64,000 bases of DNA from Janthinobacterium saanense (lineage in GTDB: Bacteria > Pseudomonadota > Gammaproteobacteria > Burkholderiales > Burkholderiaceae_D). This document shows, one piece after another, positions 52,566 through 61,325 of this stretch. The stretch lies in assembly GCF_014200675.1 (NCBI RefSeq), contig NZ_JACHCI010000002.1, positions 124,001-188,000 of the forward strand, given 5' to 3'. Every line of letters starts with the position of its first letter. Within the stretch, counting starts at the first letter, position 1. The notes under the pieces were generated by a model, which searched no databases, had not been told where the DNA came from, and worked only from the letters and a program-made list of their open reading frames with translations. The position numbers were made by a program, and so were the translations under genes.

Positions 52566-52846
52566 GGGGGCAAATCCATGAAGGCTTCCGTATGGCGCTG
52601 GCCATGCGTCAGGGCCAGCAAGCCCGTTTCCTCGGTTGCCGCAGCCAGTACGTCGGCGAAGCCTTCACCGACGACGGGATAGATTTCCATCCAGGTTTGC
52701 AAACCGTCCTTGCTGTCTGGGCGGCGCTTCAGCTGCGGCGCCACGCCCGATTGTTCCGCCAGCCTGGCTTGCAGGGCGCGCACCCGTGCTTCCAGCGCTT
52801 GCGCGTGCTCGTCTTTTACCTGGTAATAAATATACAGATCTTTCAT
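52556..52846 (-). CDS. DUF4936 family protein
   Basis: A 96-residue protein, MKDLYIYYQVKDEHAQALEARVRALQARLAEQSGVAPQLKRRPDSKDGLQTWMEIYPVV..., the DUF4936 pattern seen in beta-proteobacteria next to ygfZ and NRDE genes. Function unknown. Upstream neighbour ygfZ ends 7 bases away, so the three genes form one operon. Confidence 0.82.
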   Translation of the reverse strand: MKDLYIYYQVKDEHAQALEARVRALQARLAEQSGVAPQLKRRPDSKDGLQTWMEIYPVVGEGFADVLAAATEETGLLALTHGQRHTEAFMDLPPCA

Positions 52847-52853
52847 GGCCGGC

Positions 52854-53951
52854 TCACAGATCCAGTGCGTCTAGCACGTAAGGCATGGCCAGGAACTGTA
52901 CGGCTGCGCCCTGGGCCGAGCCCAGGCGTACTGCGCCTGCTTCGCCGGAACCTTGCTCGATGGCGGCCAGCTTCATTTCCACCAGCGCATCGACGCCACC
53001 GGCGCCATTCGCTGCAGCATTGACGATCATGCCGCATGGCTGATCCGGGTCGCTGACGGCGAACAGCTCGCTACCCGCTTGTGCGTCGGCATCCGCGATG
53101 CTGACCAGGGTGGTGCGGCGCTTGAGTTTGCCCAGGTACTGGCTGCGCGCAACGATTTCCTGGCCCGGATAGCAGCCTTTTTTAAAATTCACGCCACCGA
53201 GCAACTCGAAGTTGACCATTTGCGGCACGAACTGTTCCTGCGTCGGCAAACTGATTTGCGGCAAGCCTGCATGGATTTCCGACAAGCGCCAGGCGTCATT
53301 GCCGCCTTTGTTCAGCGCGCCAGCCAATTGCGGCCAAACGTCATGGACACTGGCCGCCGACAGCAGCCACTGATAGCGCGGCTGGCCAAAGGCATCGGCC
53401 ACGCGCAGCAAAGTGCCCAGCGCGTGCTCGACCTTGCTCCATGGTGTGCTTGGCAACGTTTCGAACCAGATGGAAAGGGCCGCGTTGGCGCGCTGGCCGC
53501 CCAGGCCCAGCACGACTTGTGTCGCTTCATCGCTGGCAGCGTCATGCAGCTTGGCCTTGGCGCGCAGCACGAACATCTGCAAACGCTTCTGGATGGCTGG
53601 CTGTATGGTGCGCGGCAATTGCAGATAAATGGTGGTGGCGTTGCGCCACATCAGAAAACTGGCCAGCAAGCGGCCTTTCGGCGTGCAATAACCGGCCAGG
53701 CGTACTTGCTGCTGGTTCAGGTGTTCCACATCGTTGGTCAATTGGCTGTGCAGGAAAGTGGCTGCATCGTCGCCAGTGATGCCGATCAGGCCCTGGTCGG
53801 TGACGGCGGAGACGAAGCCATCCTGCAACTGGGCCGTGCTCAGGGTCTGGCCGAAATCGGCGATATTGGTGTCAGGCACGGCACCGTCCAGCTGAGTGGA
53901 GCGGGCGCCTTGCGCGATTAAAAATTGATTCCAGTTATCCATATTTTCCAT
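52854..53951 (-). CDS. ygfZ: Folate-binding YgfZ protein
   Basis: A 365-residue tetrahydrofolate-dependent factor for iron-sulfur enzyme maintenance. The diagnostic motif KKGCYPGQEIVARSQYLGKLKRR with its conserved Cys is present, preceded by GITGDDAATFLHSQLTNDV. ATG 53951 is used, with ATG 53942 (MDNWNQF) as alternative. Divergent from mltG across 194 bases. Confidence 0.92.
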   Translation of the reverse strand: MENMDNWNQFLIAQGARSTQLDGAVPDTNIADFGQTLSTAQLQDGFVSAVTDQGLIGITGDDAATFLHSQLTNDVEHLNQQQVRLAGYCTPKGRLLASFLMWRNATTIYLQLPRTIQPAIQKRLQMFVLRAKAKLHDAASDEATQVVLGLGGQRANAALSIWFETLPSTPWSKVEHALGTLLRVADAFGQPRYQWLLSAASVHDVWPQLAGALNKGGNDAWRLSEIHAGLPQISLPTQEQFVPQMVNFELLGGVNFKKGCYPGQEIVARSQYLGKLKRRTTLVSIADADAQAGSELFAVSDPDQPCGMIVNAAANGAGGVDALVEMKLAAIEQGSGEAGAVRLGSAQGAAVQFLAMPYVLDALDL

Positions 53952-54145
53952 TAGATCAGCGATTAAGCATTATCATTACGGGTTCATTATAGTGATGTCG
54001 CGAAAATCGCGTCGACAATGGCAAGAATTGCTGTTTTTTACGGTGCTTTTATTCACAAATGAATGATCAAGTGTTTGCTTAAACGAAGCGCAGTAGCAGT
54101 CATCTTTGGATGCTCTGGAATAACTCGCATAACAGAATTGGAACA

Positions 54146-55132
54146 ATGGCCTTCTTTAAAAAATTGGTAGTCAGTTCAGTGATTGTCGCCATCGGTGCTG
54201 GTGGCGGTTTTGTGTATTGGGCCCAGCAGCCCATCACCACGGAAGGCGATGCGATTCCCTTTGCGATCACGCCGGGTAGCGGCGCGCATGCGGCGGGCCA
54301 GCAGATTGCGGACGCGGGCGTGCCCATCATGCCCATCCTGTTCAACCTGCTGGCTCGCCTGGAAGGCAAGACCTCGAAGATCAAGGCCGGCTCCTACGAG
54401 TTGAAACCGGGCACCACGCCGCAGCGCCTGATCACGCAGCTGGCGCGCGGCGAGTTCGCGCAGGAATCGCTGACCATCATCGAAGGCTGGACTTTCAAAC
54501 AGATGCGCCTGGCGATGGCCAATCACCCGGGCCTGAAGCACGATACGGAATCGCTGAGCGATACGGAGCTGATGTCGAAAATCAGTCCCGAATATCCGCA
54601 GCCCGAAGGTTTGTTCTTCCCGGACACCTATCTGTTTGCCAAGGGCGCCAGCGAGATGCAAATCTTCAAGCAGGCGCACGTGGCTATGATCGCCCGGCTG
54701 ATGGAAGCGTGGGACAAGCGCGATCCCGCCTTGCCGTACAAGAATCCCTACCAGGCTTTGACCATGGCCTCCATCGTGGAAAAGGAAACCGGGCAAAAAT
54801 CCGAGCGGGCCATGATTGCCGGCGTGTTCGTCAACCGGCTGAAAACAGGCATGCTGCTGCAGACCGACCCGACCGTGATCTATGGCATGGGTGACAAGTA
54901 CCAGGGCAAGATCCGCAAACGCGACCTCGAAGCGGACACCCCGTACAATACCTATACGCGCGGTGGCTTGCCGCCCACGCCGATCGCCTTGCCGGGCGCG
55001 CAATCGCTGACGGCGGCGCTGGCGCCGGCCCGCACGCAAGCGCTGTATTTCGTGGCGCGCGGCGACGGCACCAGCCAGTTCTCGGCCAATTTGCCCGACC
55101 ATAACCGCGCCGTGAATCAATACCAGCGCTGA
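54146..55132 (+). CDS. mltG: Endolytic murein transglycosylase MltG
   Basis: A 328-residue inner-membrane-anchored lytic transglycosylase that cuts nascent glycan strands and limits their length. One N-terminal helix ([25 protein letters not shown]) leads to a LysM-like region and the YceG domain; catalytic Glu is in [41 protein letters not shown], followed by [21 protein letters not shown] 54146 is used rather than the longer frame. First gene of mltG-tmk-holB. Confidence 0.93.
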   Translation: MAFFKKLVVSSVIVAIGAGGGFVYWAQQPITTEGDAIPFAITPGSGAHAAGQQIADAGVPIMPILFNLLARLEGKTSKIKAGSYELKPGTTPQRLITQLARGEFAQESLTIIEGWTFKQMRLAMANHPGLKHDTESLSDTELMSKISPEYPQPEGLFFPDTYLFAKGASEMQIFKQAHVAMIARLMEAWDKRDPALPYKNPYQALTMASIVEKETGQKSERAMIAGVFVNRLKTGMLLQTDPTVIYGMGDKYQGKIRKRDLEADTPYNTYTRGGLPPTPIALPGAQSLTAALAPARTQALYFVARGDGTSQFSANLPDHNRAVNQYQR

Positions 55133-55167
55133 GTTTGCTGACGATTAATATTTTCAAAAGACGTTTC

Positions 55168-55809
55168 ATGACACAACAACATCAAGCCCGCTTCATCACC
55201 TTCGAAGGCATCGACGGCGCGGGCAAGTCCACGCATATCGGCTTTGTGAGCGACTACCTGCGCCAGCGCGGCGTCAACCTCGTTTCCTCACGGGAACCGG
55301 GCGGCACGCAACTTGGTGAAAAACTGCGCGAACTCTTGCTGCATGAAAAGATGCATCTGGAAACGGAAGCCTTGCTGATGTTTGCCAGCCGCCGCGAACA
55401 TATCGCGCAAGTGATCGCGCCTGCGCTGGAGCTTGGTGAATGGGTGATTTCCGACCGCTTCAGCGATGCCAGCTTCGCCTATCAGGGTGGCGGGCGTGGT
55501 TTGGATATCAGCAAGATGGAAGCGCTGGAAGCGTGGGTACACCCGCATCTGCAGCCAGACCTCACTTTCCTGTTCGACGTGCCGCTGGCCGTGGCGCGTG
55601 CGCGTCTGGACGCCACCCGCGCGCTCGATAAATTCGAGCAGGAACAGGCCGACTTCTTTGCCGCCACGCGCAATGAATATCTGCGCCGCGCGGCACAGTT
55701 CCCCGCGCGTTTTCGCATCATCGATTCCACGCAAAGCATTGCAGATATTCAAGTGCAGCTTGCGCAATTACTGGATGACTTGCTTGAGAAAAGTCTGGTA
55801 ACGCGTTGA
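55168..55809 (+). CDS. tmk: Thymidylate kinase
   Basis: A 213-residue dTMP kinase. P-loop [12 protein letters not shown], the DRF motif in [20 protein letters not shown], and [13 protein letters not shown] are standard. ATG 55168 is used; the frame extends to a TTG at 55135, right after the mltG stop. Placed 35 bases after mltG and 15 bases before holB. Confidence 0.94.
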   Translation: MTQQHQARFITFEGIDGAGKSTHIGFVSDYLRQRGVNLVSSREPGGTQLGEKLRELLLHEKMHLETEALLMFASRREHIAQVIAPALELGEWVISDRFSDASFAYQGGGRGLDISKMEALEAWVHPHLQPDLTFLFDVPLAVARARLDATRALDKFEQEQADFFAATRNEYLRRAAQFPARFRIIDSTQSIADIQVQLAQLLDDLLEKSLVTR

Positions 55810-55824
55810 TTTTGAAAGAATATA

Positions 55825-56856
55825 ATGACTAGTCAACTCTACCCGTGGCAGCAAGATGCCTGGCTGCAATTGCAGGCGCTGCGCCCGCGCATGCCGCACG
55901 CCATTTTGTTTCATGGCGCGCAGGGCATAGGCAAGGCTGACTTTATCGAGCACTTTGCGCAAGCGCTGCTGTGCGAAAACGTGCGGCCCGATGGCCACGC
56001 CTGCGGCGCCTGCGCGTCGTGTGGCTGGTTTAGCCAGGGCAACCATCCCGATTACCGCCGCGTGCGCCCGGAAGCGCTGGAAGACGAGATCGCCGACGAG
56101 GGCGAAGGCGAGGGCGAGGGCGCGAAGAAAAGCGCCAAGAGCAAGACGCCATCGAAAGATATCAAGATCGAGCAGATACGCAACCTGGCCGATTTCATGA
56201 ATATCTCTACCCACCGCCAGGGGCTGCGCGTGGTGGTGCTGTATCCGGCCGAGGCGCTCAATACGCCGGCCTCGAACGCCTTGCTGAAAACCCTGGAAGA
56301 ACCGCCGCCGGGCACGGTATTCCTGCTGGCATCGAATAGCCTGGACCGCTTGCTGCCGACGATCTTGTCGCGTTGCCGCAAATTTTCCTTGCCCATGCCC
56401 AGCCACGAACAGGCGCTGGCCTGGCTCAAGGGCCAAGGCTTGAACGACGCCGACAGCTGGCTGCGCGAGCAGGGCGGCGCACCGCTGGCGGCCCTGGCCC
56501 AGTCCGAGTCGGGCGGGCGCGAAGAAACGGAGCAATTGCTGCAGGTGCTGGCCAACCCCGGCGTGGAAGCGGCCCTGAAGGCGGCCGACAAATTGCAGAA
56601 AGCGCCGCTGGCGCCGCTGGTCGCTTCCCTGCAGCGCTGGCTGTACGACCTGTTCTCGATCAAGCTGTCGGGCACCGTACGCTACTACCCGCGCCATCGG
56701 CGCGAGCTCGAAGCGCTGGCCGGACGCATCAATGTGAGCAAGCTCATGGCTGCCATCAAGGCTGCCAACGAGCGCCGCGCGATTGCCGAACACCCCTTGT
56801 CGCCGAAGCTGTTCCTGGAAGACATGCTGCTCGATTACGCCTCGAATTGTCAGTAA
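55825..56856 (+). CDS. holB: DNA polymerase III subunit delta'
   Basis: A 343-residue clamp-loader subunit. The P-loop position (FHGAQGIGKADFIEHFAQALLC) is atypical, as usual for delta'. Cys50, Cys60, Cys63 and Cys66 form the zinc module (HACGACASCGW). A low-complexity insert near residues 90-110 (EGEGEGEGAKKSAKSKTPSK) precedes IEQIRNLADFMNISTHRQGLRVVVLYPAEALNTPASNALLKTLEEPP. The SRC motif is in ILSRCRKF. Operon partner of tmk. Confidence 0.92.
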   Translation: MTSQLYPWQQDAWLQLQALRPRMPHAILFHGAQGIGKADFIEHFAQALLCENVRPDGHACGACASCGWFSQGNHPDYRRVRPEALEDEIADEGEGEGEGAKKSAKSKTPSKDIKIEQIRNLADFMNISTHRQGLRVVVLYPAEALNTPASNALLKTLEEPPPGTVFLLASNSLDRLLPTILSRCRKFSLPMPSHEQALAWLKGQGLNDADSWLREQGGAPLAALAQSESGGREETEQLLQVLANPGVEAALKAADKLQKAPLAPLVASLQRWLYDLFSIKLSGTVRYYPRHRRELEALAGRINVSKLMAAIKAANERRAIAEHPLSPKLFLEDMLLDYASNCQ

Positions 56857-56891
56857 AATCAATCACTTGAATTCATTATTTAATCCATAAT

Positions 56892-57407
56892 ATGAGCTAT
56901 CGCCACCGCATCGCCACGCTTGCCGACCTGCCTGCCATCGTCGCCATCTACAACACCACCATCGCTTCGCGCGAAGTGACGGCCGATACGGAGCCGGTCA
57001 CGGTCGAGTCGCGCCTGGCCTGGTTCCACGAGCACACGCCCGAGCGCCGCCCGCTGTGGATCATCGAAGCGGCCGACGATACGTCCGCCGAGCCTTTGCC
57101 CTTGGGCTGGTTGTCCTACTCCAACTTTTATGGCCGCCCCGCCTATTCGGGCACGGCCGAGTTGTCCGTCTACATCGCCGAAGCCGCGCGCGGCAAGGGC
57201 ATAGGCGCTTACGGCCTGACGCAGGCCATCGCCCACGCGCCATCGGTGGGCGTGCACACGGTGCTGGGTTTTATTTTCGGCCACAACGCCCCCAGCCTCG
57301 CTCTGTTCAAGAAATTCGGTTTCGAGATCTGGGCCAACCTGCCGAAAGTGGCGAACCTGGACGGCGTCGAACGCGACCTGATTATCCTGGGCAAGCGGGT
57401 AGGCTAA
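56892..57407 (+). CDS. Phosphinothricin acetyltransferase-like GNAT protein
   Basis: A 171-residue acetyltransferase. RIATLADLPAIVAIYNTTIASREVTADTEPV and the CoA loop AARGKGIGAYGLTQAI plus FGHNAPSLALFKKFGFE are the PAT/YwnH-like pattern, whose members acetylate methionine derivatives or glufosinate-like compounds. It follows holB by 35 bases, the place where pilZ lies in some relatives. Confidence 0.85.
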   Translation: MSYRHRIATLADLPAIVAIYNTTIASREVTADTEPVTVESRLAWFHEHTPERRPLWIIEAADDTSAEPLPLGWLSYSNFYGRPAYSGTAELSVYIAEAARGKGIGAYGLTQAIAHAPSVGVHTVLGFIFGHNAPSLALFKKFGFEIWANLPKVANLDGVERDLIILGKRVG

Positions 57408-57457
57408 GCAAGCCGGGCGTGCTAGAGTTCAGGCAACTAGTCTTGAACGGAGATCAT

Positions 57458-57826
57458 ATGAAGCGCGTCACTGGTATCGGCGGTATCTTCTTCCACGCAC
57501 AGGATCCGGCCGCGCTGCGCGCCTGGTATCAGCGCCACCTTGGCATCGACGTGCAAGCCTGGGGCGGCGCGGCGTTTAGCTGGAATGATCCTGGCGGCAG
57601 CACCATCTGGTCGGTAGGCGGTGACCGCGAGCAATTCGCCCCCGGCAAGGCATCCTTCATGATCAACTACCGCGTCGACAACCTCGACGCCTTGCTGCAA
57701 GCCTTGCGCGACGAAGGCTGCCAGGTGCTGGACAAGGCGCCTGACTCGGAATACGGCCAGTTCGGCTGGGTGATCGATCCTGAAGGCAACAAGGTGGAAC
57801 TGTGGCAGCCACCAAAGGGGCAATAG
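57458..57826 (+). CDS. VOC (glyoxalase-fold) protein
   Basis: A 122-residue VOC protein from ATG 57458 with GGAG upstream; the longer frame reads back through the GNAT gene and is discarded. VTGIGGIFFHAQDPAALRAWYQRHLGIDV and GQFGWVIDPEGNKVELWQPP are the two half-motifs, with late Glu as a metal ligand candidate. Substrate unknown. Confidence 0.82.
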   Translation: MKRVTGIGGIFFHAQDPAALRAWYQRHLGIDVQAWGGAAFSWNDPGGSTIWSVGGDREQFAPGKASFMINYRVDNLDALLQALRDEGCQVLDKAPDSEYGQFGWVIDPEGNKVELWQPPKGQ

Positions 57827-57892
57827 GCGGCTTCCTGCAGGATTCCCGCTTTCCCCTGCCAGTTTGCCCGCCCTCCGGTACAATCCTGCCTT

Positions 57893-58672
57893 ATGTATAT
57901 CGATTCCCATTGCCATATCAATTTCCCCGAGCTGGCTGCTCGCATGCCCGAGATTCTTGCCAAGATGGCCGAGAACAAGGTGACGCACGCCTTGTGCGTG
58001 TCCGTGGACTTGCCGGATTTTCCGCAGGTGCTGGCGCTGGCCGAGCAGTATCCCCATATTTTCGCGTCCGTCGGCGTGCATCCCGATTACGAGGACACGC
58101 CTGAACCATCGGTCGAAGACCTGGTGCGCCTGGCCGATCATCCGAAGATCATCGCCATCGGCGAGACGGGTCTCGATTATTTTCGTTTGACCGGTGACCT
58201 GGAGTGGCAGCGCGAGCGTTTTCGTACTCACATCAAAGCTTCAAGAATCACGCGCAAGCCCTTGATTATTCACACAAGAGCAGCCAGTGAAGACACCATC
58301 CGCATCATGCGCGAAGAGGGCGCTGGCGTGGCGGACGGCGGCGTAGCTGGCGTCATGCATTGCTTTACCGAATCGCTGGAAGTGGCGAAAGCCGCCATCG
58401 ACATGGGCTTCTATATTTCGTTTTCCGGCATCGTCACCTTCAAGAGCGCCAAGGACTTGCAGGCGGTCGCCCTGGAAGTGCCGCTCGAGCGCATCCTGAT
58501 CGAAACGGACTCGCCCTACCTCGCGCCCGTGCCTTTCCGTGGCCGCATGAACGAGCCCGGTTATGTCGCCCATGTGGCCGAGTATCTGTCGGCCTTGAAA
58601 GGCATACCACTGGCCCAGGTGGCGGAACAGACGACTGATAATTTCTTCAAATTATTCAACCAGGTACGGTGA
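57893..58672 (+). CDS. TatD-family metal-dependent hydrolase (YcfH)
   Basis: A 259-residue TIM-barrel metallohydrolase. Start motif MYIDSHCHINFPE supplies the HxH metal site, IGETGLDYFRL gives the Glu, KPLIIHTRAASED and GVMHCFTESLEVAKAAIDMGFYISFSGIVTFKSA follow, and ILIETDSPYLAPVPFRGRMNEPGYVAHVA closes the site. TatD proteins act as DNases or D-aminoacyl-type hydrolases. Commonly found downstream of holB. Confidence 0.93.
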   Translation: MYIDSHCHINFPELAARMPEILAKMAENKVTHALCVSVDLPDFPQVLALAEQYPHIFASVGVHPDYEDTPEPSVEDLVRLADHPKIIAIGETGLDYFRLTGDLEWQRERFRTHIKASRITRKPLIIHTRAASEDTIRIMREEGAGVADGGVAGVMHCFTESLEVAKAAIDMGFYISFSGIVTFKSAKDLQAVALEVPLERILIETDSPYLAPVPFRGRMNEPGYVAHVAEYLSALKGIPLAQVAEQTTDNFFKLFNQVR

Positions 58673-58679
58673 TTTCTTC

Positions 58680-59342
58680 ATGCTAAATCGAGTTCTGCGC
58701 ATGGCCATCGCGGCCGCCATGACGGCTGCCATAACTGCTGTCCAGGCGGCGCCCGATCCGGTGTCTTTCTTCCGCGCCGTCTCGGTCGATAATGCCAACG
58801 GCGTGCGCGATATGCTGAGCGACGGCATCGATCCCAATCTGATCTCCACGGTCTACGATGAACCCGCACTGGTGCTGGCCGTGCGCGATGATGCCGACAA
58901 GGTCTTCCAGGTTTTGCTGAACACGCCAGGCATCAACCTGGAAACGCCGGCTACGAATGGCAATACGGCCTTGATGCTGGCTGCCTACAAGCACAAGCAA
59001 GCGCTGGTGGAAGCCTTGCTGGCCAAGGGCGCCAAAGTCAATCAACCGGGCTGGACGGCTTTGCACTATGCGGCCTCGGCCGGTGACTTGCCCATCATGA
59101 AGATTTTATTTGACCGCCAGGCGGTGGTTGATGCACGCGCCACCACCAATATCACGCCGCTGATGTTTGCCGCCCGCGAAGGGCAGGAAGAGGCCGTCAA
59201 GCTGCTGCTGTCCTGGGGCGCCGATCCCACTCTGAAGAGCGACCATGGCTGGACTGCCGACCAGTTTGCCATGGCGGCTGACAAGCCCCGCGTGGCTGCC
59301 CTTGTCACGGCGGCGCAACAGGCGCGCGCAGCCCGCAAGTAA
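58680..59342 (+). CDS. Exported ankyrin-repeat protein
   Basis: A 220-residue protein with signal peptide MLNRVLRMAIAAAMTAAITAVQA-AP and four to five ankyrin repeats (NGNTALMLAAYKHKQALVEALLAKGAKV, GWTALHYAASAGDLPIMKILFDRQAVV, NITPLMFAAREGQEEAVKLLLSWGADP, and a last partial one). A periplasmic protein-binding module. It begins 7 bases after the tatD stop, so they are cotranscribed. Confidence 0.87.
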   Translation: MLNRVLRMAIAAAMTAAITAVQAAPDPVSFFRAVSVDNANGVRDMLSDGIDPNLISTVYDEPALVLAVRDDADKVFQVLLNTPGINLETPATNGNTALMLAAYKHKQALVEALLAKGAKVNQPGWTALHYAASAGDLPIMKILFDRQAVVDARATTNITPLMFAAREGQEEAVKLLLSWGADPTLKSDHGWTADQFAMAADKPRVAALVTAAQQARAARK

Positions 59343-59362
59343 TCATGTTGGCAATATAGTCG

Positions 59363-59390
59363 GTAACAAGATCAATCATTATCTCGTTAC
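59363..59390. repeat. Inverted repeat after the ankyrin gene
   Basis: GTAACAAGAT and ATCTCGTTAC pair with one mismatch around an 8-base loop, 20 bases past the ankyrin stop. No T-run follows. ATCATTATC(TC)GTTA inside it recurs, inverted, in the next dyad at 59457-59497. Confidence 0.45.
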
Positions 59391-59456
59391 TAATGGTTTC
59401 CATGCCAGCGCTGGAAGTGACATGGAATTGCCTCTCATCTCAGCCCTTTGTCCTTG

Positions 59457-59497
59457 CTCCTGATTAACGATAATGATCTCGTCGCATTAATCAGGAG
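59457..59497 (+). promoter_or_regulatory. Dyad that covers a Shine-Dalgarno sequence
   Basis: CTCCTGATTAA (59457-59467) and TTAATCAGGAG (59487-59497) form a perfect 11-bp stem with a 19-base loop. The right arm contains AGGAG, a strong ribosome-binding site for the ATG at 59507, and the left arm contains its complement CTCCT. In RNA the stem would hide the site; in DNA it could be an operator. Confidence 0.55.
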
Positions 59498-59635
59498 ATA
59501 GACCGCATGGCACACAATACGCACGTCAGGCGCCGGCTGTTTTGTCGCCGCCCCTCACGCAGCCCCTGCGATCTCACTGCTTTCTGGAACGACAAAATTG
59601 ATCGGCCATCGGAGCCAGGCTCCAAGAGGACAGAT

Positions 59636-60559
59636 ATGCTGAATGAACGAGAAATTGAGAGTTGTTATCTGGGGCAATTTATCCCCGTGCATTACCACCA
59701 CAATATGCTGATGGACCAGAACCGCATGCATGGCTTCAAGTCGGCCATCGACTATGCGGTCAAGCCGGGTATGAAGGTGCTGGAACTGGGCGGCGGTACG
59801 GGTGTGCTGTCCTGGTTTGCGGCGGCAAAAGCGGACAAGGTATGGTGCGTGGAGTTCAATCCGGACATGGTGAAAGAAGCGCGCAAGATGCTGGCGCTCA
59901 ATCCCAACGGTGAAAAAGTCGAGGTCGTGCACGCGGATGCGTTTGAATATCTGCCGCCCGAACCGGTCGATGTGGTCATTTGTGAAATGATCCATGTGGG
60001 CATGCTGCGTGAAAAGCAGGTCGAAGTGATCGAATCGTTCAAGCGCCGCTACCTGGCCCGCTTTGGCGGCCCGCTGCCCTTGTTCTTGCCGGAAGCGGTG
60101 ATCATGGCCGTGCAGCCTATGCAGCAGGAATACGATTTCGAAGGTTTCCATGCGCCCATCGTGCAATTCCAGGAAACCACGGCCATCCACCCCGGCGTGC
60201 TGGAACTGGCGCCGCCGTCGGTCTACAGCATCATCGACTTCACGCAGCCCGTCGATGGCCTGTTCGGCTTCGACGGCAAGTTCATAGTCGAGCGCAGCGG
60301 TACCCTGAATGCCTTGCGTTTCGTCACCAAGAACATCCTGGCCGTGGTGCCCGAACATTCGACCACCATCGACTGGCTCAACCACTATATGTGTTTGCCG
60401 CTGGCCACGCCGGTCGCCGTGAAGGCGGGTGATGTGCTGCAGGTAAGTTTCCAGTACCGCGCGGGCGGTTCGATTCCTTCGCTGGAAGCATCGATGCAAG
60501 CCCAGGTGGTCTATGATGCCTGCCTGCAGCCGGTGGTGCAGAATCCTGTGTTTGCCTGA
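59636..60559 (+). CDS. SAM-dependent methyltransferase (PRMT-like)
   Basis: A 307-residue class I methyltransferase. The SAM motif VLELGGGTGVLSWFAAAKADKVWCVEFN and the double-E-like VDVVICEMIHVGMLREKQVEV resemble protein-arginine-methyltransferase cores, with a beta-rich C-terminal half (VYSIIDFTQPVDGLFGFDGKF). ATG 59636 (MLNEREIES) follows AGAGGA. The frame also opens at ATG 59507 with AGGAG inside a dyad, which would add 43 basic, Arg-rich residues (HVRRRLFCRRPSRSP); that start may be conditional. Substrate unknown. Confidence 0.75.
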   Translation: MLNEREIESCYLGQFIPVHYHHNMLMDQNRMHGFKSAIDYAVKPGMKVLELGGGTGVLSWFAAAKADKVWCVEFNPDMVKEARKMLALNPNGEKVEVVHADAFEYLPPEPVDVVICEMIHVGMLREKQVEVIESFKRRYLARFGGPLPLFLPEAVIMAVQPMQQEYDFEGFHAPIVQFQETTAIHPGVLELAPPSVYSIIDFTQPVDGLFGFDGKFIVERSGTLNALRFVTKNILAVVPEHSTTIDWLNHYMCLPLATPVAVKAGDVLQVSFQYRAGGSIPSLEASMQAQVVYDACLQPVVQNPVFA

Positions 60560-60582
60560 TTATCAGAATGATTTTTTAGATA

Positions 60583-60613
60583 AGACCGCAGGCATTTCGT
60601 CCTGCGGTCTTTG
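60583..60613 (+). terminator. Intrinsic terminator after the methyltransferase gene
   Basis: AGACCGCAGG (60583-60592) and CCTGCGGTCT (60601-60610) form a 10-bp stem with an 8-base loop, followed by a short TTTG. Confidence 0.75.
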
Positions 60614-60661
60614 TCCATTCAGGGTATATTGCGTGCTTTATCACTGAACAGCTTTACTATC

Positions 60662-60910
60662 ATGGAACAGATCGATCAGCGTTACCTCGTGCAACAAAAC
60701 AAAATCAGCGACGGCGAGACCAAGCCGCCCGTGTTTGCCAAGGTCATGCGCAGCAAGGAAGGCGTGTTTGAAGGCGTTTCCTTTATCAAGTCGAAAGACA
60801 AGGCCACGGTAATGACCATCGCCGAAGCCAACCAGGCCATCAAATGGGCTACCGGCAAGAAGCCGAATGCGCACGAATACGTGACCAAGGTCATTTGCGT
60901 CGGCCAGTAG
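60662..60910 (+). CDS. Small hypothetical protein
   Basis: An 82-residue soluble protein, MEQIDQRYLVQQNKISDGETKPPVFAKVMRSKEGVFEGVSFIKSKDKATVMTIAEANQAIKWATGKKPN.... Mixed alpha/beta character; no domain recognised. ATG 60662 is chosen over a frame extension without a good start. It lies alone between a terminator and a 172-base gap. Confidence 0.55.
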   Translation: MEQIDQRYLVQQNKISDGETKPPVFAKVMRSKEGVFEGVSFIKSKDKATVMTIAEANQAIKWATGKKPNAHEYVTKVICVGQ

Positions 60911-61082
60911 GTCTGTCGTTTTACGCAGTTCATTCCAGCTTTAGTCCCGTCCATCCCCGTATCGTGCATTTCATCGCATGGCGATTGCTGTCGCAGTGGC
61001 GCTTTTATATAGTGTGCTCACAGTAGCGGGATGAGCCAGACAGCTTGCCCCGCTCATTAATTCGGAGAAATGGGAGAGTGTC

Positions 61083-61280
61083 ATGCTGGGATTCGTGCTG
61101 TGGCTGCTGCTGTTGATGGTGTGCTGGCCCTTGGCCTTGCTGGCCCTGCTGCTGTACCCGCTGGCCTGGCTGATGTTGCTGCCGTTTCGCTTGATCGGCA
61201 TCGGCGTGGAAGGCGTGTTTGAGTTGCTGCGCGCCATAGTGATGTTGCCAGCCCGCGTATTGGGCGGCGGCCGACGCTAA
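61083..61280 (+). CDS. Small hydrophobic membrane protein
   Basis: A 65-residue protein, nearly all hydrophobic up to residue 40 (MLGFVLWLLLLMVCWPLALLALLLYPLAWLMLLPFRLIGIGVEG), then an amphipathic helix and basic end GGGRR. GGGAGAG precedes the ATG and a terminator follows the stop, which supports a real gene. A TATATA hexamer near 61006 may be its -10. Function unknown. Confidence 0.6.
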   Translation: MLGFVLWLLLLMVCWPLALLALLLYPLAWLMLLPFRLIGIGVEGVFELLRAIVMLPARVLGGGRR

Positions 61281-61295
61281 ATCTTTGCACGAATA

Positions 61296-61320
61296 AAAAT
61301 GGCGCCATCGGCGCCATTTT
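61296..61320. terminator. Bidirectional intrinsic terminator
   Basis: AAAATGGCGC and GCGCCATTTT form a 10-bp stem with a 5-base loop between the small membrane protein gene and the convergent phospholipase gene; the A and T runs serve both directions. Confidence 0.85.
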
Positions 61321-61325
61321 TGCAT

